64,000 nt of DNA from Porticoccus sp. (GCA_023261185.1 JALRJN010000064.1:1-64000); one strand, 5' to 3'; shown: positions 11,067 through 20,938, numbered from the stretch's first letter. Translations and numbers: made by a program. The notes: a model not told the origin generated them from the letters alone.

Positions 11067-12038
11067 ATGTCCACCGTTAATCTTACTGAGGCAGCACGAC
11101 GCACAATTCGCTTGGAAGCTGAGGCTGTCAGCCTGTTAGAGGCGCGCATCGGCGAAACATTTGAACACGCCTGCTCGCTGATTCTGCAATGTACAGGACG
11201 CGTCATTGTCACTGGCATGGGAAAATCCGGCCATATCGGCCGAAAAATTGCTGCCAGCCTGGCAAGCACTGGCACTCCATCCTTTTTTGTACACCCGGGT
11301 GAAGCCAGCCATGGCGACCTGGGTATGATTACTGACAAGGACGTGGTTCTGGCGCTCTCCAATTCCGGATCAACCGCTGAAGTTATTACCCTGCTGCCGC
11401 TGATCAAGCGCATGGGGATCCCCCTAATCAGCATGACTGGGAACCCCGACTCCGTTCTGGGCACCGCTTCCGATGCCCACCTTGATGTCAGCGTCCCCAG
11501 CGAAGCCTGCCCATTGGGGCTGGCACCGACCACCAGCACCACGGCAACACTGGCAATGGGCGATGCCTTGGCAATAGCGTTACTGGAAGCCAGAGGATTT
11601 ACCGCAGAGGATTTTGCCTTTTCCCATCCTGGCGGCGCCCTCGGCCGCAAGCTGTTATTAAAAGTCAAAGACATTATGCACAGCGGCAGCGAGTTGCCCC
11701 GCGTGGAGGAAACCGCCCAACTGAAACATGCCCTACTGGAAATGACGACCAAGGGCTTTGGTATGACCACAGTGGTAAACAGCTCCGGAGAAATTCTCGG
11801 CGTGTTTACCGACGGCGACTTGCGCAGGGCGGTGGATCAGGACGTTGATATCAACCACAGTCAGGTAGGGCAGCTGATCAGACACGGCTGCAAAGCTGTC
11901 CAGCCGGAGCTGCTGGCCGCAGAAGCACTTAAAGTGATGGAAGATTTCAAAATTACTGCACTGGTTGTGGAAGACAGCTCCCACCACCCCATCGGAGTGC
12001 TCCACATGCACGACATTCTGCGCGCAGGAGTAATGTAG
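11067..12038 (+). CDS. kdsD: Arabinose-5-phosphate isomerase
   Basis: This enzyme interconverts ribulose-5-phosphate and arabinose-5-phosphate, the first step to the LPS sugar KDO. The 323 residues comprise an N-terminal SIS domain (about 35-175, with TGMGKSGHIGRKIAASLASTGTPS) and two CBS domains (about 200-323). It starts a tight gene run kdsD-kdsC-lptC-lptA-lptB. The 261 bp upstream, shared with divergent mlaC, holds the promoters of both and no recognisable gene. Confidence 0.96.
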   Translation: MSTVNLTEAARRTIRLEAEAVSLLEARIGETFEHACSLILQCTGRVIVTGMGKSGHIGRKIAASLASTGTPSFFVHPGEASHGDLGMITDKDVVLALSNSGSTAEVITLLPLIKRMGIPLISMTGNPDSVLGTASDAHLDVSVPSEACPLGLAPTTSTTATLAMGDALAIALLEARGFTAEDFAFSHPGGALGRKLLLKVKDIMHSGSELPRVEETAQLKHALLEMTTKGFGMTTVVNSSGEILGVFTDGDLRRAVDQDVDINHSQVGQLIRHGCKAVQPELLAAEALKVMEDFKITALVVEDSSHHPIGVLHMHDILRAGVM

Positions 12039-12040
12039 TC

Positions 12041-12574
12041 ATGACGCTAGAAAACCAACGGGTGATTCACTGCGCAAAAAATATCCGCATACTGCTTCTG
12101 GACGTTGACGGTGTTCTCACGGACGGCAGGCTGTACTACGGGAATCAGGGCGAAGAACTCAAGGCCTTTAATATTCAGGATGGACTGGGTATAAAACTTC
12201 TGCAGAGAAATGGTATCGAAGTGGGGATTATCACGGGCCGCAGCTCCCAGTTATTATCGAGGCGGGCAACCGAACTAGGTATTGAGCTAGTGGTTCAGGG
12301 CCGCGAAGACAAGCTCGCCGCACTGAATGAAATGCTGGAAACATCACATTATGATATGCAGGAAATTGCATTTCTGGGTGATGATCTGCCGGACCTTGCA
12401 GTTATCCGTCGAGTAGGCCTGGGCGTTGCTGTTGCCAATGCCCGCCCGATTATTGCCGAGCACGCACTCTGGCAAACCAGCGCCTGCGGAGGCCATGGGG
12501 CAGTTCGCGAGCTGGCGGAATTGCTACTGAGCGCTCAGGGAAAATTGGAAGAAACACTGGCGGGTTACCTGTAA
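12041..12574 (+). CDS. kdsC: 3-deoxy-D-manno-octulosonate 8-phosphate phosphatase
   Basis: This HAD-superfamily phosphatase releases KDO from KDO-8-phosphate. It has 177 residues. The catalytic aspartates are D21 and D23 in LLLDVDGVLTDGRLYY. Motif II is IITGRSS and motif III is FLGDDLPDL. The small size without a cap domain is typical of the tetrameric KdsC form. It lies two bases after kdsD and three before lptC. Confidence 0.95.
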   Translation: MTLENQRVIHCAKNIRILLLDVDGVLTDGRLYYGNQGEELKAFNIQDGLGIKLLQRNGIEVGIITGRSSQLLSRRATELGIELVVQGREDKLAALNEMLETSHYDMQEIAFLGDDLPDLAVIRRVGLGVAVANARPIIAEHALWQTSACGGHGAVRELAELLLSAQGKLEETLAGYL

Positions 12575-12577
12575 GCC

Positions 12578-13147
12578 ATGCGAAATATTCTGTTAATGAT
12601 AATGCTGTTGGGCTCGTCAGGTATTTTCCTGCTGTTCTGGCTGTCTCCGCCAGAGGTCTTCTTGGAAAAGCCTGTCAGTGACAGCGACGGTCTCCCCAAA
12701 GCAGACAGCTACATGCTAAACATCAGCATGCTGACCTACAGCAAGACCGGCGAGAAAGCCAATAGCATGCTGGCCACCGAGGCCCGCCATTTTAAGCGAG
12801 CCAACCGGCTGGAAGTGGAAAAACCCGATATGGTGTCTTTTGGCAAAACTCCGGAAGACCAACCTTGGCACATGACCGCAGAAAAAGGCACTGTCATCAA
12901 GGGCGGTGAACAGGCGGTGTTTACCGGGTCTGTTTACGCCTGGCAGACAGTCGGTCCTTCAGAAAGAAAAGAATTAACCACAGAAAAACTGGTCTTATAT
13001 CCCGAGACACATATCGCTGAGACAGATCGCCATGTCACAATCACCACCGCACAGGGCAAGACAACCGGGGTAGGCATGTGGTCGGACCTTGATTCAGAAA
13101 TATTCAAACTCCTTGCCAATGTAAAGGGGATACACCGTGCACGTTAG
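12578..13147 (+). CDS. lptC: LPS export ABC transporter periplasmic protein LptC
   Basis: This is the bitopic inner-membrane protein that hands LPS from LptB2FG to LptA. The 189-residue protein has one N-terminal membrane helix (about 3-24) followed by a beta-jellyroll domain rich in short strands (MLTYSKTGEKANSMLATEA, TAEKGTVIKGGEQAVFTG). Its last 11 bases overlap lptA, so the two are translationally coupled. Sequence identity in this family is low, so the call leans on synteny, size and topology. Confidence 0.9.
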   Translation: MRNILLMIMLLGSSGIFLLFWLSPPEVFLEKPVSDSDGLPKADSYMLNISMLTYSKTGEKANSMLATEARHFKRANRLEVEKPDMVSFGKTPEDQPWHMTAEKGTVIKGGEQAVFTGSVYAWQTVGPSERKELTTEKLVLYPETHIAETDRHVTITTAQGKTTGVGMWSDLDSEIFKLLANVKGIHRAR

Positions 13148-13640
13148 GTTGTTGTTAATTGTACTGATGTCACTGTCTGCACCGCTGTCTCATGCGCTGC
13201 AGAATGATGCCAACCAGCCCATTAAAATTGAATCGGACAAAGCAGAGCGCAACGATGAGAAAGGCACCACGGTTTATGAAGGGGCCGTGGTGATCCGTCA
13301 GGGCACTATCAAAATTCGCGCAGACAAAGTGATTGTCTACAGTGAGCGCAACAAGGTGGATCGCATTGTCTGCATTGGCAAACCGGCCCACTACCAGCAA
13401 CAGCCAAAACCTGAGGACGGATTGGTTCTGGCCAGTGGTGACACCATTGAATACCACCTGGCGGCAGACCGGATTGACCTACTGAAGAATGCCAGCCTGG
13501 AGCAGAATGGCACCACCATCACCGGTGAAAAAATCCATTACGACCTGAAAGCTGAAGTCGTCAAAGCCAGCTCGGGGGACAACCCCAAACAGCGCATCCA
13601 AATGGTGATTCCACCCAGCAACCAGAAGGAAGGAAATTAA
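13137..13640 (+). CDS. lptA: Lipopolysaccharide transport periplasmic protein LptA
   Basis: This forms the periplasmic bridge carrying LPS to the outer membrane. It has 167 residues, a signal peptide (about 1-20, ending SHALQ) and the OstA-like jellyroll with repeats [20 protein letters not shown] and [17 protein letters not shown]. The start is GTG at 13137 with AAGGGG upstream, inside the end of lptC. The stop codon overlaps the lptB ATG by one base. Confidence 0.94.
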   Translation: MHVRLLLIVLMSLSAPLSHALQNDANQPIKIESDKAERNDEKGTTVYEGAVVIRQGTIKIRADKVIVYSERNKVDRIVCIGKPAHYQQQPKPEDGLVLASGDTIEYHLAADRIDLLKNASLEQNGTTITGEKIHYDLKAEVVKASSGDNPKQRIQMVIPPSNQKEGN

Positions 13641-14365
13641 TGCCCCTCCTGAAGACAACCAACCTGGCAAAGAGTTACAAAAAGCGGCCGGTCATTCGCG
13701 ATGTCTCCCTCAGTGTTGAAAGCGGCGCCATCGTTGGACTGCTGGGGCCCAATGGTGCAGGAAAAACCACCTGTTTTTATATGATTGTCGGTCTCGTTGA
13801 ACAGGACGGTGGAAGTGTCTTTATCGATGATGAAGACATCACACATCTGCCCATGCACGGGCGCGCCCGCAAGGGCATTGGCTATCTGCCCCAAGAAGCT
13901 TCTGTTTTCAGGAAGATGAGTGTTGCCGACAATATTCTCTCCATCCTGGAAACCCGCAAAGACCTGGACAAAGAACAACGCTTATCGAAACTCGAACACC
14001 TAATGCAGGAGTTTCACATCACCCATATCAAGGACAGCCTCGGCATGAGCCTATCCGGAGGGGAGCGCCGCCGGGTGGAAATTGCCCGGGCTCTGGCCAT
14101 GGAACCCGCCTTTATCCTGCTGGATGAGCCCTTTGCCGGTGTAGATCCGATTTCCGTCAATGACATTAAACAGATCATTCGCCACCTACGTGATCTGGGC
14201 ATTGGCGTACTAATCACGGACCACAATGTCCGTGAAACTCTGGATATCTGCCAACACGCCTACATCGTTGGGGAAGGAAAAGTCATTGCCGAAGGCGTGC
14301 CAGAAGAAATCATTGCCAATCAGCAGGTCAGGGACATCTACCTCGGGGATGACTTCACCCTTTAA
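13640..14365 (+). CDS. lptB: LPS export ABC transporter ATP-binding protein LptB
   Basis: This is the cytoplasmic ATPase that powers LPS extraction with LptF and LptG. The 241-residue protein has Walker A GPNGAGKT (36-43), signature LSGGERRR (138-145) and Walker B ILLDEP (159-164), followed by the H-loop [11 protein letters not shown]. It is coupled to lptA by TAATG. LptF and LptG are not in the window, which is normal because they usually sit beside pepA. Confidence 0.97.
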   Translation: MPLLKTTNLAKSYKKRPVIRDVSLSVESGAIVGLLGPNGAGKTTCFYMIVGLVEQDGGSVFIDDEDITHLPMHGRARKGIGYLPQEASVFRKMSVADNILSILETRKDLDKEQRLSKLEHLMQEFHITHIKDSLGMSLSGGERRRVEIARALAMEPAFILLDEPFAGVDPISVNDIKQIIRHLRDLGIGVLITDHNVRETLDICQHAYIVGEGKVIAEGVPEEIIANQQVRDIYLGDDFTL

Positions 14366-14486
14366 TTTCGAATGATTGCTCAACATTCAACCAAAGCGGC
14401 ATACAATTTGCTTGTCATCCAGCCGTCCTGCGGTCTACACTTTCCCTGTAGATACTCATTTTTCGGAAAAGACTCGTTGTAATTTA

Positions 14487-15941
14487 ATGAAAACAAGCCT
14501 GCAACTGAAAATTGGTCAGCAGTTGACGATGACCCCTCAGCTGCAACAGGCTATTAGGTTGTTACAGCTCTCCTCCCTGGACTTGCACCAGGAAATCCAG
14601 CAGAACCTCTACGACAATCCACTTCTTGAACTAGCTAAAGAGTCGGAACATCAACTTTTAGGCAAAGAAGACAAGCCCCAAAAAGAAGCGCCGGAAGCAG
14701 AAGCCACCGACCTGAACGGTACGGATTGGGAGAACAAAATCCCCAATGACCTGCCAGTAGATGTTAACTGGGACGATATCTATCAGCCTCCTGCCACCCC
14801 CCGGCTTTCCAACAATGACACCTATGATTTTGACAGCGTTCACAGTGTTACCGAATCGCTTCAGGACCATTTGTTGTGGCAGCTGAACCTGACACCCATG
14901 TCGCCCACCGACCACCTGATTGGCGAAAATATTATTGACTCCATCGACAGCCGGGGCATGCTGACCATTCCAATCGAAGAAATCTGGTCAGCTCTTGACG
15001 ATGACATTGAGCTGGATGAAGTCATTGCCGTACTGCATCGCATCCAGCAGTTTGACCCACCGGGCGTCGGCGCTACCAGCCTATCCGAGTGCCTGATGAT
15101 TCAACTGAACCAGTTTTCGTCCGACACACCTTTCCTCAAGGAAGCCAAGATTCTGGTCTCGGATCACCTGGAGCTGGTGGGCCAAAGGGACTACCGGCAA
15201 ATTGAACGGCACACCCGTTTCACCCAGGATTTCATTGCCAACGCCATCGAGCTGATCCAGAGTCTGACACCAAATCCCGGCGACTCAATCAGCAATGACG
15301 ACATTGAGTATGTTGTTCCCGATGCAAGAGTGATCAAAGTCGACAACCACTGGCAGGTGACCCTCAACGATGAAATCACGCCTAAGCTCAGCATCAATCA
15401 GCACTACGCACAATTAATCAAACGCGCGGACTCCAGCCAGGACAACACCTTTTTGAAGAACCATCTGCAGGAAGCCCGCTGGTTTTTACGCAGCATTGAA
15501 AGCCGCAACGATACCCTGATGCGGGTGGCCTCTTGTATCGTACAAATGCAGCAGGGCTTTCTGGAACAGGGTCCCGTGGCGATGAAACCCATGGTGCTGG
15601 CTGATATCGCCGACCGACTGGAACTCCACGAGTCCACTATTTCCAGGGTTACTACCCAGAAATATCTCGACACCCCACAGGGTGTATTTGAGCTGAAATA
15701 CTTTTTTTCCAGTCATGTCTCCACCGCCAGCGGCGGAGAGTGTTCATCAACTGCCATCCGCGCTATCCTGAAAAAAATGATCAGTGCTGAGAATCCTGGC
15801 AAACCCCTCAGTGATAACAAGCTGACGTCCCTGCTTCAGGATATGGGCATTCAGGTAGCACGGCGTACGGTGGCAAAATACCGAGAAGGGATGGGCATCC
15901 CCTCCTCCAGCGAGAGGAAACGCTACAATCCCAATGTTTAA
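14487..15941 (+). CDS. rpoN: RNA polymerase sigma-54 factor
   Basis: This sigma factor recognises -24/-12 promoters and requires AAA+ activators. I chose the ATG giving MKTSLQLKIGQQLTMTPQLQ (484 residues), because this glutamine-rich region I is where the family begins. An upstream in-frame extension of 37 codons has no family resemblance. The RpoN box ARRTVAKYRE is at about 458-467 near the C-terminus. A possible -10 element TACAAT (14402-14407) lies upstream of the start. The genes hpf, ptsN, rapZ and npr follow, as in most gammaproteobacteria. Its targets glnA and ntrBC are in this window. Confidence 0.98.
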   Translation: MKTSLQLKIGQQLTMTPQLQQAIRLLQLSSLDLHQEIQQNLYDNPLLELAKESEHQLLGKEDKPQKEAPEAEATDLNGTDWENKIPNDLPVDVNWDDIYQPPATPRLSNNDTYDFDSVHSVTESLQDHLLWQLNLTPMSPTDHLIGENIIDSIDSRGMLTIPIEEIWSALDDDIELDEVIAVLHRIQQFDPPGVGATSLSECLMIQLNQFSSDTPFLKEAKILVSDHLELVGQRDYRQIERHTRFTQDFIANAIELIQSLTPNPGDSISNDDIEYVVPDARVIKVDNHWQVTLNDEITPKLSINQHYAQLIKRADSSQDNTFLKNHLQEARWFLRSIESRNDTLMRVASCIVQMQQGFLEQGPVAMKPMVLADIADRLELHESTISRVTTQKYLDTPQGVFELKYFFSSHVSTASGGECSSTAIRAILKKMISAENPGKPLSDNKLTSLLQDMGIQVARRTVAKYREGMGIPSSSERKRYNPNV

Positions 15942-15970
15942 TCCGACAATCAAAAACCAAGGAGTACCGC

Positions 15971-16258
15971 ATGCAAATGAATATTAGCGGACATCATCTC
16001 GACATCACTGATGCGATTAAAGATTACGTGAACACCAAGCTCTCCAAGCTGGAGCGTCATCACGACCACATAACCAGCACCAATGTGATTCTCTCTGTAG
16101 ACAAATTGATTCAGAAGGCAGAAGCGACCGTGCATGTGAGCGGTGGTGAGTTTTTTGCCAACTCGGAAGACGAAGACCTCTATGCCGCTATCGATACGCT
16201 GGCTGACAAACTCGACCGTCAGCTGATCAAACACAAGGAAAAAACCCGCGGTAGATAA
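15971..16258 (+). CDS. hpf: Ribosome hibernation promoting factor (short form)
   Basis: This 95-residue protein is of the HPF/YfiA fold, which binds the 30S decoding region and helps form 100S dimers in stationary phase. It starts MQMNISGHHLDITDAIKDYVNTKLSKLERH. The length is that of short HPF, without the C-terminal dimerisation domain of long HPF. An AAGGAG ribosome site lies upstream. The position between rpoN and ptsN is the conserved one. Confidence 0.95.
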   Translation: MQMNISGHHLDITDAIKDYVNTKLSKLERHHDHITSTNVILSVDKLIQKAEATVHVSGGEFFANSEDEDLYAAIDTLADKLDRQLIKHKEKTRGR

Positions 16259-16264
16259 CCCCTG

Positions 16265-16717
16265 ATGAAACTAACTGATGTACTGCCCCCGGAAAACGTC
16301 GTCGCCGACGCTCCGGGCGGCAGCAAAAAACGCGTGCTCGAAAATTTGTCCAGCTTCCTGTCCGAACGCATGGATACAGTCACCGCCGATGAGCTCTACC
16401 AAGGTCTGTTATCAAGAGAGCGTCTTGGCAGCACCGGCATCGGCGAAGGGGTTGCCATTCCTCATTGCCGCCTTGGCGGTTGCGAAAAAATTACGGCCGC
16501 CTTGATCAAATTACAGGAACCGGTCGATTTCGACTCCATTGACGGTGAGGAAGTTGACCTGATCTTTGCCCTGATAGTCCCCGAAGAGCAAAATGACCAG
16601 CACCTGCAGATATTGTCGGCAATTGCCGAGCTGCTCCAGGATGAAACTGTTCGCAACCAGCTCCGGCAGGCCGATTCCAATGACGCTCTGTATCGCATAG
16701 CTGTCAACGAGACCTGA
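16265..16717 (+). CDS. ptsN: Nitrogen PTS enzyme IIA (EIIA-Ntr)
   Basis: This regulatory phosphoprotein of the nitrogen phosphotransferase chain receives phosphate from NPr and controls, in other species, potassium transport and stress responses. It has 150 residues. The phosphorylated histidine is H67 in GVAIPHCRL. It lies six bases after hpf and eleven before rapZ, and npr is two genes downstream. The first enzyme of the chain, PtsP, is not in the window. Confidence 0.95.
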   Translation: MKLTDVLPPENVVADAPGGSKKRVLENLSSFLSERMDTVTADELYQGLLSRERLGSTGIGEGVAIPHCRLGGCEKITAALIKLQEPVDFDSIDGEEVDLIFALIVPEEQNDQHLQILSAIAELLQDETVRNQLRQADSNDALYRIAVNET

Positions 16718-16728
16718 GGACAGCATCC

Positions 16729-17589
16729 ATGAGACTGGTGGTGGTAAGCGGGCGCTCTGGCTCTGGCAAAAGTACAGCTCTCAACGTACTTGAAGATGTG
16801 GGATTTACCTGTATCGACAACCTGCCAGCGAGCCTACTACCGGGACTGTTTGAACTTGCCAGCGACCCCAACAACAGGCAATGGCTGGAAAAAATTGCCG
16901 TTGGCATTGATGTCAGGAACCTGAGCAGTGATCTGGGACAGTTGCCCCAGGTTCTGAATCAACTTAAGGATTCCGGCGTGGAATACCAGGTGGTGTTCCT
17001 GAATGCCAATAAAGATGTTCTGATTCAACGCTTCAGTGAAACCCGGCGCAAGCATCCGCTCAGCTCAGCCAACCTCGATATCAAACAGGCGCTTGCCCTG
17101 GAAACCGAGCTGCTGAACCCCATCGCTTCCATCGCCGATCGACACATCGACACCAGCAACATGACGTTGCATGAGTTGCGGGATGCCATCAAGAACCAGA
17201 TTGTTCCCGACAGCAAGGACGACATGGCGATCCTGTTTGAGTCTTTCGCTTACAAGCGGGGGATACCCACCAATGCGGATTTTGTTTTTGATGTTCGCTG
17301 CCTGCCCAACCCCCACTGGAAACAGGAGCTGCGTCCCCATACCGGCAACCATCCCGCTGTGATTGAATTTCTGGCATCCCAACCGGAAGTCACCAGCATG
17401 GTGGAAGAGCTCAAGCAGTTGTTTGAGCACTGGGTGCCTTCTTTTCGGGCAAACAACCGCAGCTACCTGACTATTGCCATTGGCTGTACTGGCGGGCAAC
17501 ATCGATCAGTTTACATTTGCAATCAGCTGGGTAACCATTTCACCCAGAAATACCCCAATGTACAGGTTAGGCACCGTGAGCTGTCATAA
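16729..17589 (+). CDS. rapZ: RNase adapter protein RapZ
   Basis: This nucleotide-binding adapter in E. coli delivers the sRNA GlmZ to RNase E and so senses glucosamine-6-phosphate. The 286-residue protein has Walker A GRSGSGKS (about 8-15) and a C-terminal RNA-binding domain with the block IAIGCTGGQHRSVYICNQLG. The family-typical FAYKRGIPTNADFVFDVRCLPNP is present. It sits between ptsN and npr, the usual arrangement. Confidence 0.96.
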   Translation: MRLVVVSGRSGSGKSTALNVLEDVGFTCIDNLPASLLPGLFELASDPNNRQWLEKIAVGIDVRNLSSDLGQLPQVLNQLKDSGVEYQVVFLNANKDVLIQRFSETRRKHPLSSANLDIKQALALETELLNPIASIADRHIDTSNMTLHELRDAIKNQIVPDSKDDMAILFESFAYKRGIPTNADFVFDVRCLPNPHWKQELRPHTGNHPAVIEFLASQPEVTSMVEELKQLFEHWVPSFRANNRSYLTIAIGCTGGQHRSVYICNQLGNHFTQKYPNVQVRHRELS

Positions 17590-17610
17590 TAGCCCCAGAT
17601 AGGGACCCCC

Positions 17611-17892
17611 ATGTCGCAATTGATTCGCACAGAACTAACAATAATTAACCGCCTGGGCCTTCATGCCAGAGCGGCTGCGAAACTGGCCTCGACAGCCGGA
17701 AAATATGGCTGCGCCATCAAAACAGGTCGTGAGCCGGAAAAAATGGTGGATGCCAAGAGTGTCATGTCCCTGATGTTGCTGGCAGCCACCCAGGGCACCA
17801 CCTTACATTTCCATTTTGAAGGTTCTGATGCTGAGCGTGCCCACAGGGATGTCGAACAGCTGATCGCCAATCGTTTTGACGAAGAACAATAA
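17611..17892 (+). CDS. ptsO: Phosphocarrier protein NPr (PTS-Ntr HPr)
   Basis: This HPr-like phosphocarrier passes phosphate from PtsP to PtsN. It has 93 residues, with the phospho-histidine H18 in NRLGLHARAAAKL and the KSVMSLMLLAA helix. It closes the rpoN-hpf-ptsN-rapZ-ptsO cluster. The 89-bp gap to mgtE contains no visible gene or convincing terminator. Confidence 0.94.
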   Translation: MSQLIRTELTIINRLGLHARAAAKLASTAGKYGCAIKTGREPEKMVDAKSVMSLMLLAATQGTTLHFHFEGSDAERAHRDVEQLIANRFDEEQ

Positions 17893-17981
17893 TCCTCTCA
17901 GCCAACAACTCCGCTGTAATTTTATAACTCCCCCCTATAAACTATCGGCCATCCATCCGAGAGCCAGGGATTTTTCATTAA

Positions 17982-19340
17982 ATGCAGGCGTCCAACGAAA
18001 AAGTCAGCGAATTGTCACGGCTCGCCAGCATCGATGAACTGATGCACTCCAGCAATGTGCGCCTGCTGCGGCACATGCTCAATAATCTTACTCCCGCTGA
18101 TATTGCCGACCAGATAGAATCGGCCCCACCCAAGGTCCGCCGGGTACTCTGGGACCTCGTCGACGGCGAGCTTGAAGGTGAAGTCATCGGCGAGCTCAAT
18201 GAAGAGCTGCGCGGTGAAATCCTTAGCGAAATGGAAAGCCACGAGGTTGCCTCCCTTACCGAGGGTCTCGACCCCGATGATGTCGCCGACATTCTCCAGC
18301 AACTGCCCGATCAAGTAATTCCCGAAGTGCTCCAGGCCATGACCAGCCAGGATCGACTGCGTGTTGAGCGAGTACTCACTTACGCAGAGGATACTGCGGG
18401 CGGCCTGATGAATACGGACACCATCACGGTGCGGCCCGATCTGACCATTGATGTGGTGTTGCGTTATTTACGCCGTCACGAAGAAATTCCGGAAGTCACC
18501 GACTGTATTTTTGTGGTCAACCGTGAGGATACTTTTCTCGGCACACTGCCCCTGACCAAGCTGTTAACCGCCAGTCCAAATATCACAGTGCGGGAAATCA
18601 TGGATACAGAGGTAGAGGCCATTGCGGCGGACATGCCCGATTCAGACGTGGCATTGCTGTTCGAAAAGCACGACTGGGTATCGGCACCTGTCATCGGCGA
18701 TGATCGCAAATTGTTGGGACGGATCACTATTGATGACGTGGTCGACGTGATCATGGAAGATGCCGCCCACTCCCTGCTGGGTTTGGCCGGTCTAAGTGAC
18801 GAGGAAGAGACGTTTGCCTCCGTCAAGCGAACTGCTCCGAGGCGGGCGATCTGGCTGGGACTCAACCTGATGACCGCCATCCTCGCATCAGCGGTCATCA
18901 ATATCTTTGAGGCGACCATCGATAAAGTGGTGGCACTGGCCATTCTAATGCCGATTGTTGCCAGTATGGGCGGTGTCGCCGGCAGCCAGACACTTACTGT
19001 GGTGATTCGCGGTATGGCTCTGGGACAGATCAGCCGCAACAACATGCGCTGGTTACTGAGCAAGGAGTTCGCTGTCGGCGCACTAAACGGTATGCTGTGG
19101 GCACTGATAATGGGTGCCGTAGCAGCGCTGTGGTTCAATGATCCTACCATTGCCGTTATTATCGCCGCCGCCATGTTGATCAACCTGCTGGCTGCCGCAA
19201 TTGCGGGTGCGGGTCTGCCAATTCTGCTGAAGGCCTGCAGGATTGACCCCGCCCTCGCTGGCAGTGTGGCCCTGACCACGGTGACAGATGTGGTCGGCTT
19301 CCTTTCATTCCTTGGGCTGGCCACCCTTTTCTACGGTTAA
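17982..19340 (+). CDS. mgtE: Magnesium transporter MgtE
   Basis: This is a dimeric Mg2+ channel gated by intracellular magnesium. The 452 residues follow the standard order: acidic N-domain with repeated DDVADILQQLP-like helices (about 35-130), paired CBS domains (about 135-260), a connecting helix, then five membrane helices (about 285-450). The pore block PIVASMGGVAGSQT is intact. It is probably transcribed with darP, which starts 10 bp downstream. Confidence 0.96.
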   Translation: MQASNEKVSELSRLASIDELMHSSNVRLLRHMLNNLTPADIADQIESAPPKVRRVLWDLVDGELEGEVIGELNEELRGEILSEMESHEVASLTEGLDPDDVADILQQLPDQVIPEVLQAMTSQDRLRVERVLTYAEDTAGGLMNTDTITVRPDLTIDVVLRYLRRHEEIPEVTDCIFVVNREDTFLGTLPLTKLLTASPNITVREIMDTEVEAIAADMPDSDVALLFEKHDWVSAPVIGDDRKLLGRITIDDVVDVIMEDAAHSLLGLAGLSDEEETFASVKRTAPRRAIWLGLNLMTAILASAVINIFEATIDKVVALAILMPIVASMGGVAGSQTLTVVIRGMALGQISRNNMRWLLSKEFAVGALNGMLWALIMGAVAALWFNDPTIAVIIAAAMLINLLAAAIAGAGLPILLKACRIDPALAGSVALTTVTDVVGFLSFLGLATLFYG

Positions 19341-19350
19341 ATAGTCATTC

Positions 19351-19866
19351 ATGAGCAATGCAGACGACTTCCCCGAACACACGCCGGACGAGGAGTTACC
19401 GAAAAGCAAAACGGCGATCAAGCGGGAAATGACCGAGCTTCAAAAGCTGGGTGAAGAGCTGGTGAACCTGCCAGCGGCCAAGCTGGAAAAAATCAGCCTC
19501 CCAGAGGACCTTGAGGAAGCAGTGATGCTGGCCCGGCGCCTGAAAAACCGTGAAGGCAAACGCCGCCAGCTTCAATACATCGGCAAGCTGATGCGGGTCA
19601 TCGATAGTGACAGTATCCGTGAGTCTCTGGAGAGCTTCCATCAGGATAGCGTCGCGTTTCGACAGCAGTTTCATAAACTCGAAATCTGGCGCGACCGACT
19701 ACTGAATGAGGGAGATAGCGCACTGGAAGAACTTTTGTGTGAAAAACCTGGAATGGATCGTCAGCACCTTCGCCAACTGATTCGCCAAGCACAAAAGCAA
19801 GCCTCACAAAACAAGCCGCCCGCAGCCGCCCGCAAGCTTTTTAAATACCTGCGGGAAAACAGCTGA
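19351..19866 (+). CDS. darP: Ribosome biogenesis factor DarP (YjgA family)
   Basis: This 171-residue protein is of the DUF615/YjgA family, a 50S-associated assembly factor. It is highly charged and helical with the family blocks SKTAIKREMTELQKLGEEL and FHKLEIWRDRLLNEGDSALEELL. Its stop codon abuts the stop of the convergent pip gene with no spacer: TGA and the complementary TCA form TGATCA at 19864-19869. No terminator hairpin separates them. Confidence 0.92.
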   Translation: MSNADDFPEHTPDEELPKSKTAIKREMTELQKLGEELVNLPAAKLEKISLPEDLEEAVMLARRLKNREGKRRQLQYIGKLMRVIDSDSIRESLESFHQDSVAFRQQFHKLEIWRDRLLNEGDSALEELLCEKPGMDRQHLRQLIRQAQKQASQNKPPAAARKLFKYLRENS

Positions 19867-20826
19867 TCAGGAGGCATCCATCAGAGTTTTGGCCATCTCA
19901 TCCGTCGCCTCAATCAGAGCCGACAATGTGCCCGGTTCGGAAGAGGCATGACCTGCATCACGAATGACTTCTAGCCGCACCTCCTCCCAAGCCTCACAGA
20001 GATCAAAGGCCTGATCAACGGGGCAAACCATGTCATACCGCCCATGCACAATCAGGGCCGGAATACCCCTTAAACGATCAACTTGCCGAATGATTTCGTT
20101 CTCGTCGAGAAAAGCATCGTGGAGAAAATAGTGAGCTTCAATCCGCGCCATCGACAGTGCCGTATGGGGGCTGCCCAAATGCTCTACCAAATCGGGGTTG
20201 GGGTGAAAACTGGCACACCTTCCTTCCCAGGTACACCAGGCTTTGGCTGCCGCCATACGCACGATTTCATTATTGCCCGTCAGGCGCTGATGATAGGCGT
20301 CTAGGAGATTATGGCGCTCGGCCAGCGGAATCTGAGAGACAAAATCTTTCCAGTAATCCGGAAAGACATGGCTGGCACCATCCTGATAGAACCAATGAAT
20401 ATCCTGCTGGCGACAGAGAAAAATACCCCGCAGGATCATACCCATCACTCGCCCGGGGTGTGCCTGAGCGTAGATCAGGCTCAGGGTTGAGCCCCAGGAA
20501 CCGCCAAAGAGAACCCACTGCTCAACCTTCAACTTGGTACGAATTTTTTCCATATCCGCCACCAGCTCTGGGGTGCTGTTATGGCGCAATTCCGCATGGG
20601 GTTTGGAACGACCACTGCCGCGTTGATCAAACAGGATGATGCGGAATTTTTCAGGATCGAAAAAGCGCCGGTCATTTTCTGTACAACCGACACCGGGACC
20701 GCCGTGGACAAACACCACCGGGATACCGTCAGGATTACCAACTTCTTCGACATACAGGGTATGCAGTGAATCCACCGCCAACCTGTGTGTGGCATAGGGC
20801 TTAATACGCGGATAAAAGGTTCTCAT
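19867..20826 (-). CDS. pip: Proline iminopeptidase
   Basis: This alpha/beta hydrolase (family S33) removes N-terminal proline from peptides. Starting at MRTFYPRIKPY it has 319 residues. The oxyanion block HGGPGVGC is at about 41-48 and the nucleophile is S110 in GGSWGSTLSL. The acid is in HGRYDMVCP and the catalytic histidine in DAGHASSEPG. RGIFLCRQQDIHWFYQDGAS is a typical cap segment. It is a single gene between darP and typA. Confidence 0.94.
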   Translation of the reverse strand: MRTFYPRIKPYATHRLAVDSLHTLYVEEVGNPDGIPVVFVHGGPGVGCTENDRRFFDPEKFRIILFDQRGSGRSKPHAELRHNSTPELVADMEKIRTKLKVEQWVLFGGSWGSTLSLIYAQAHPGRVMGMILRGIFLCRQQDIHWFYQDGASHVFPDYWKDFVSQIPLAERHNLLDAYHQRLTGNNEIVRMAAAKAWCTWEGRCASFHPNPDLVEHLGSPHTALSMARIEAHYFLHDAFLDENEIIRQVDRLRGIPALIVHGRYDMVCPVDQAFDLCEAWEEVRLEVIRDAGHASSEPGTLSALIEATDEMAKTLMDAS

Positions 20827-20893
20827 CAGCGGATCCATGTCAAAGTCAGTGGAGCTACATTACCCCTATCTGAAATGAGAATCTACCGCGCCG

Positions 20894-20914
20894 GCGCCCC
20901 ATTATCCGGGGCGC
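20894..20914 (-). terminator. Possible hairpin downstream of typA
   Basis: GCGCCCC and GGGGCGC flank a seven-base loop. It lies 25 bp beyond the typA stop, but no T-run follows on the minus strand, so termination here is a guess. Confidence 0.35.
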
Positions 20915-20938
20915 ACTTCTGATGTTATTCGTGACAAC

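Noticed and set aside
18476..19324. Open frame of about 282 codons antisense to mgtE
   Set aside because: It is a serine/alanine-rich reflection of the mgtE membrane domain and has no ribosome site.
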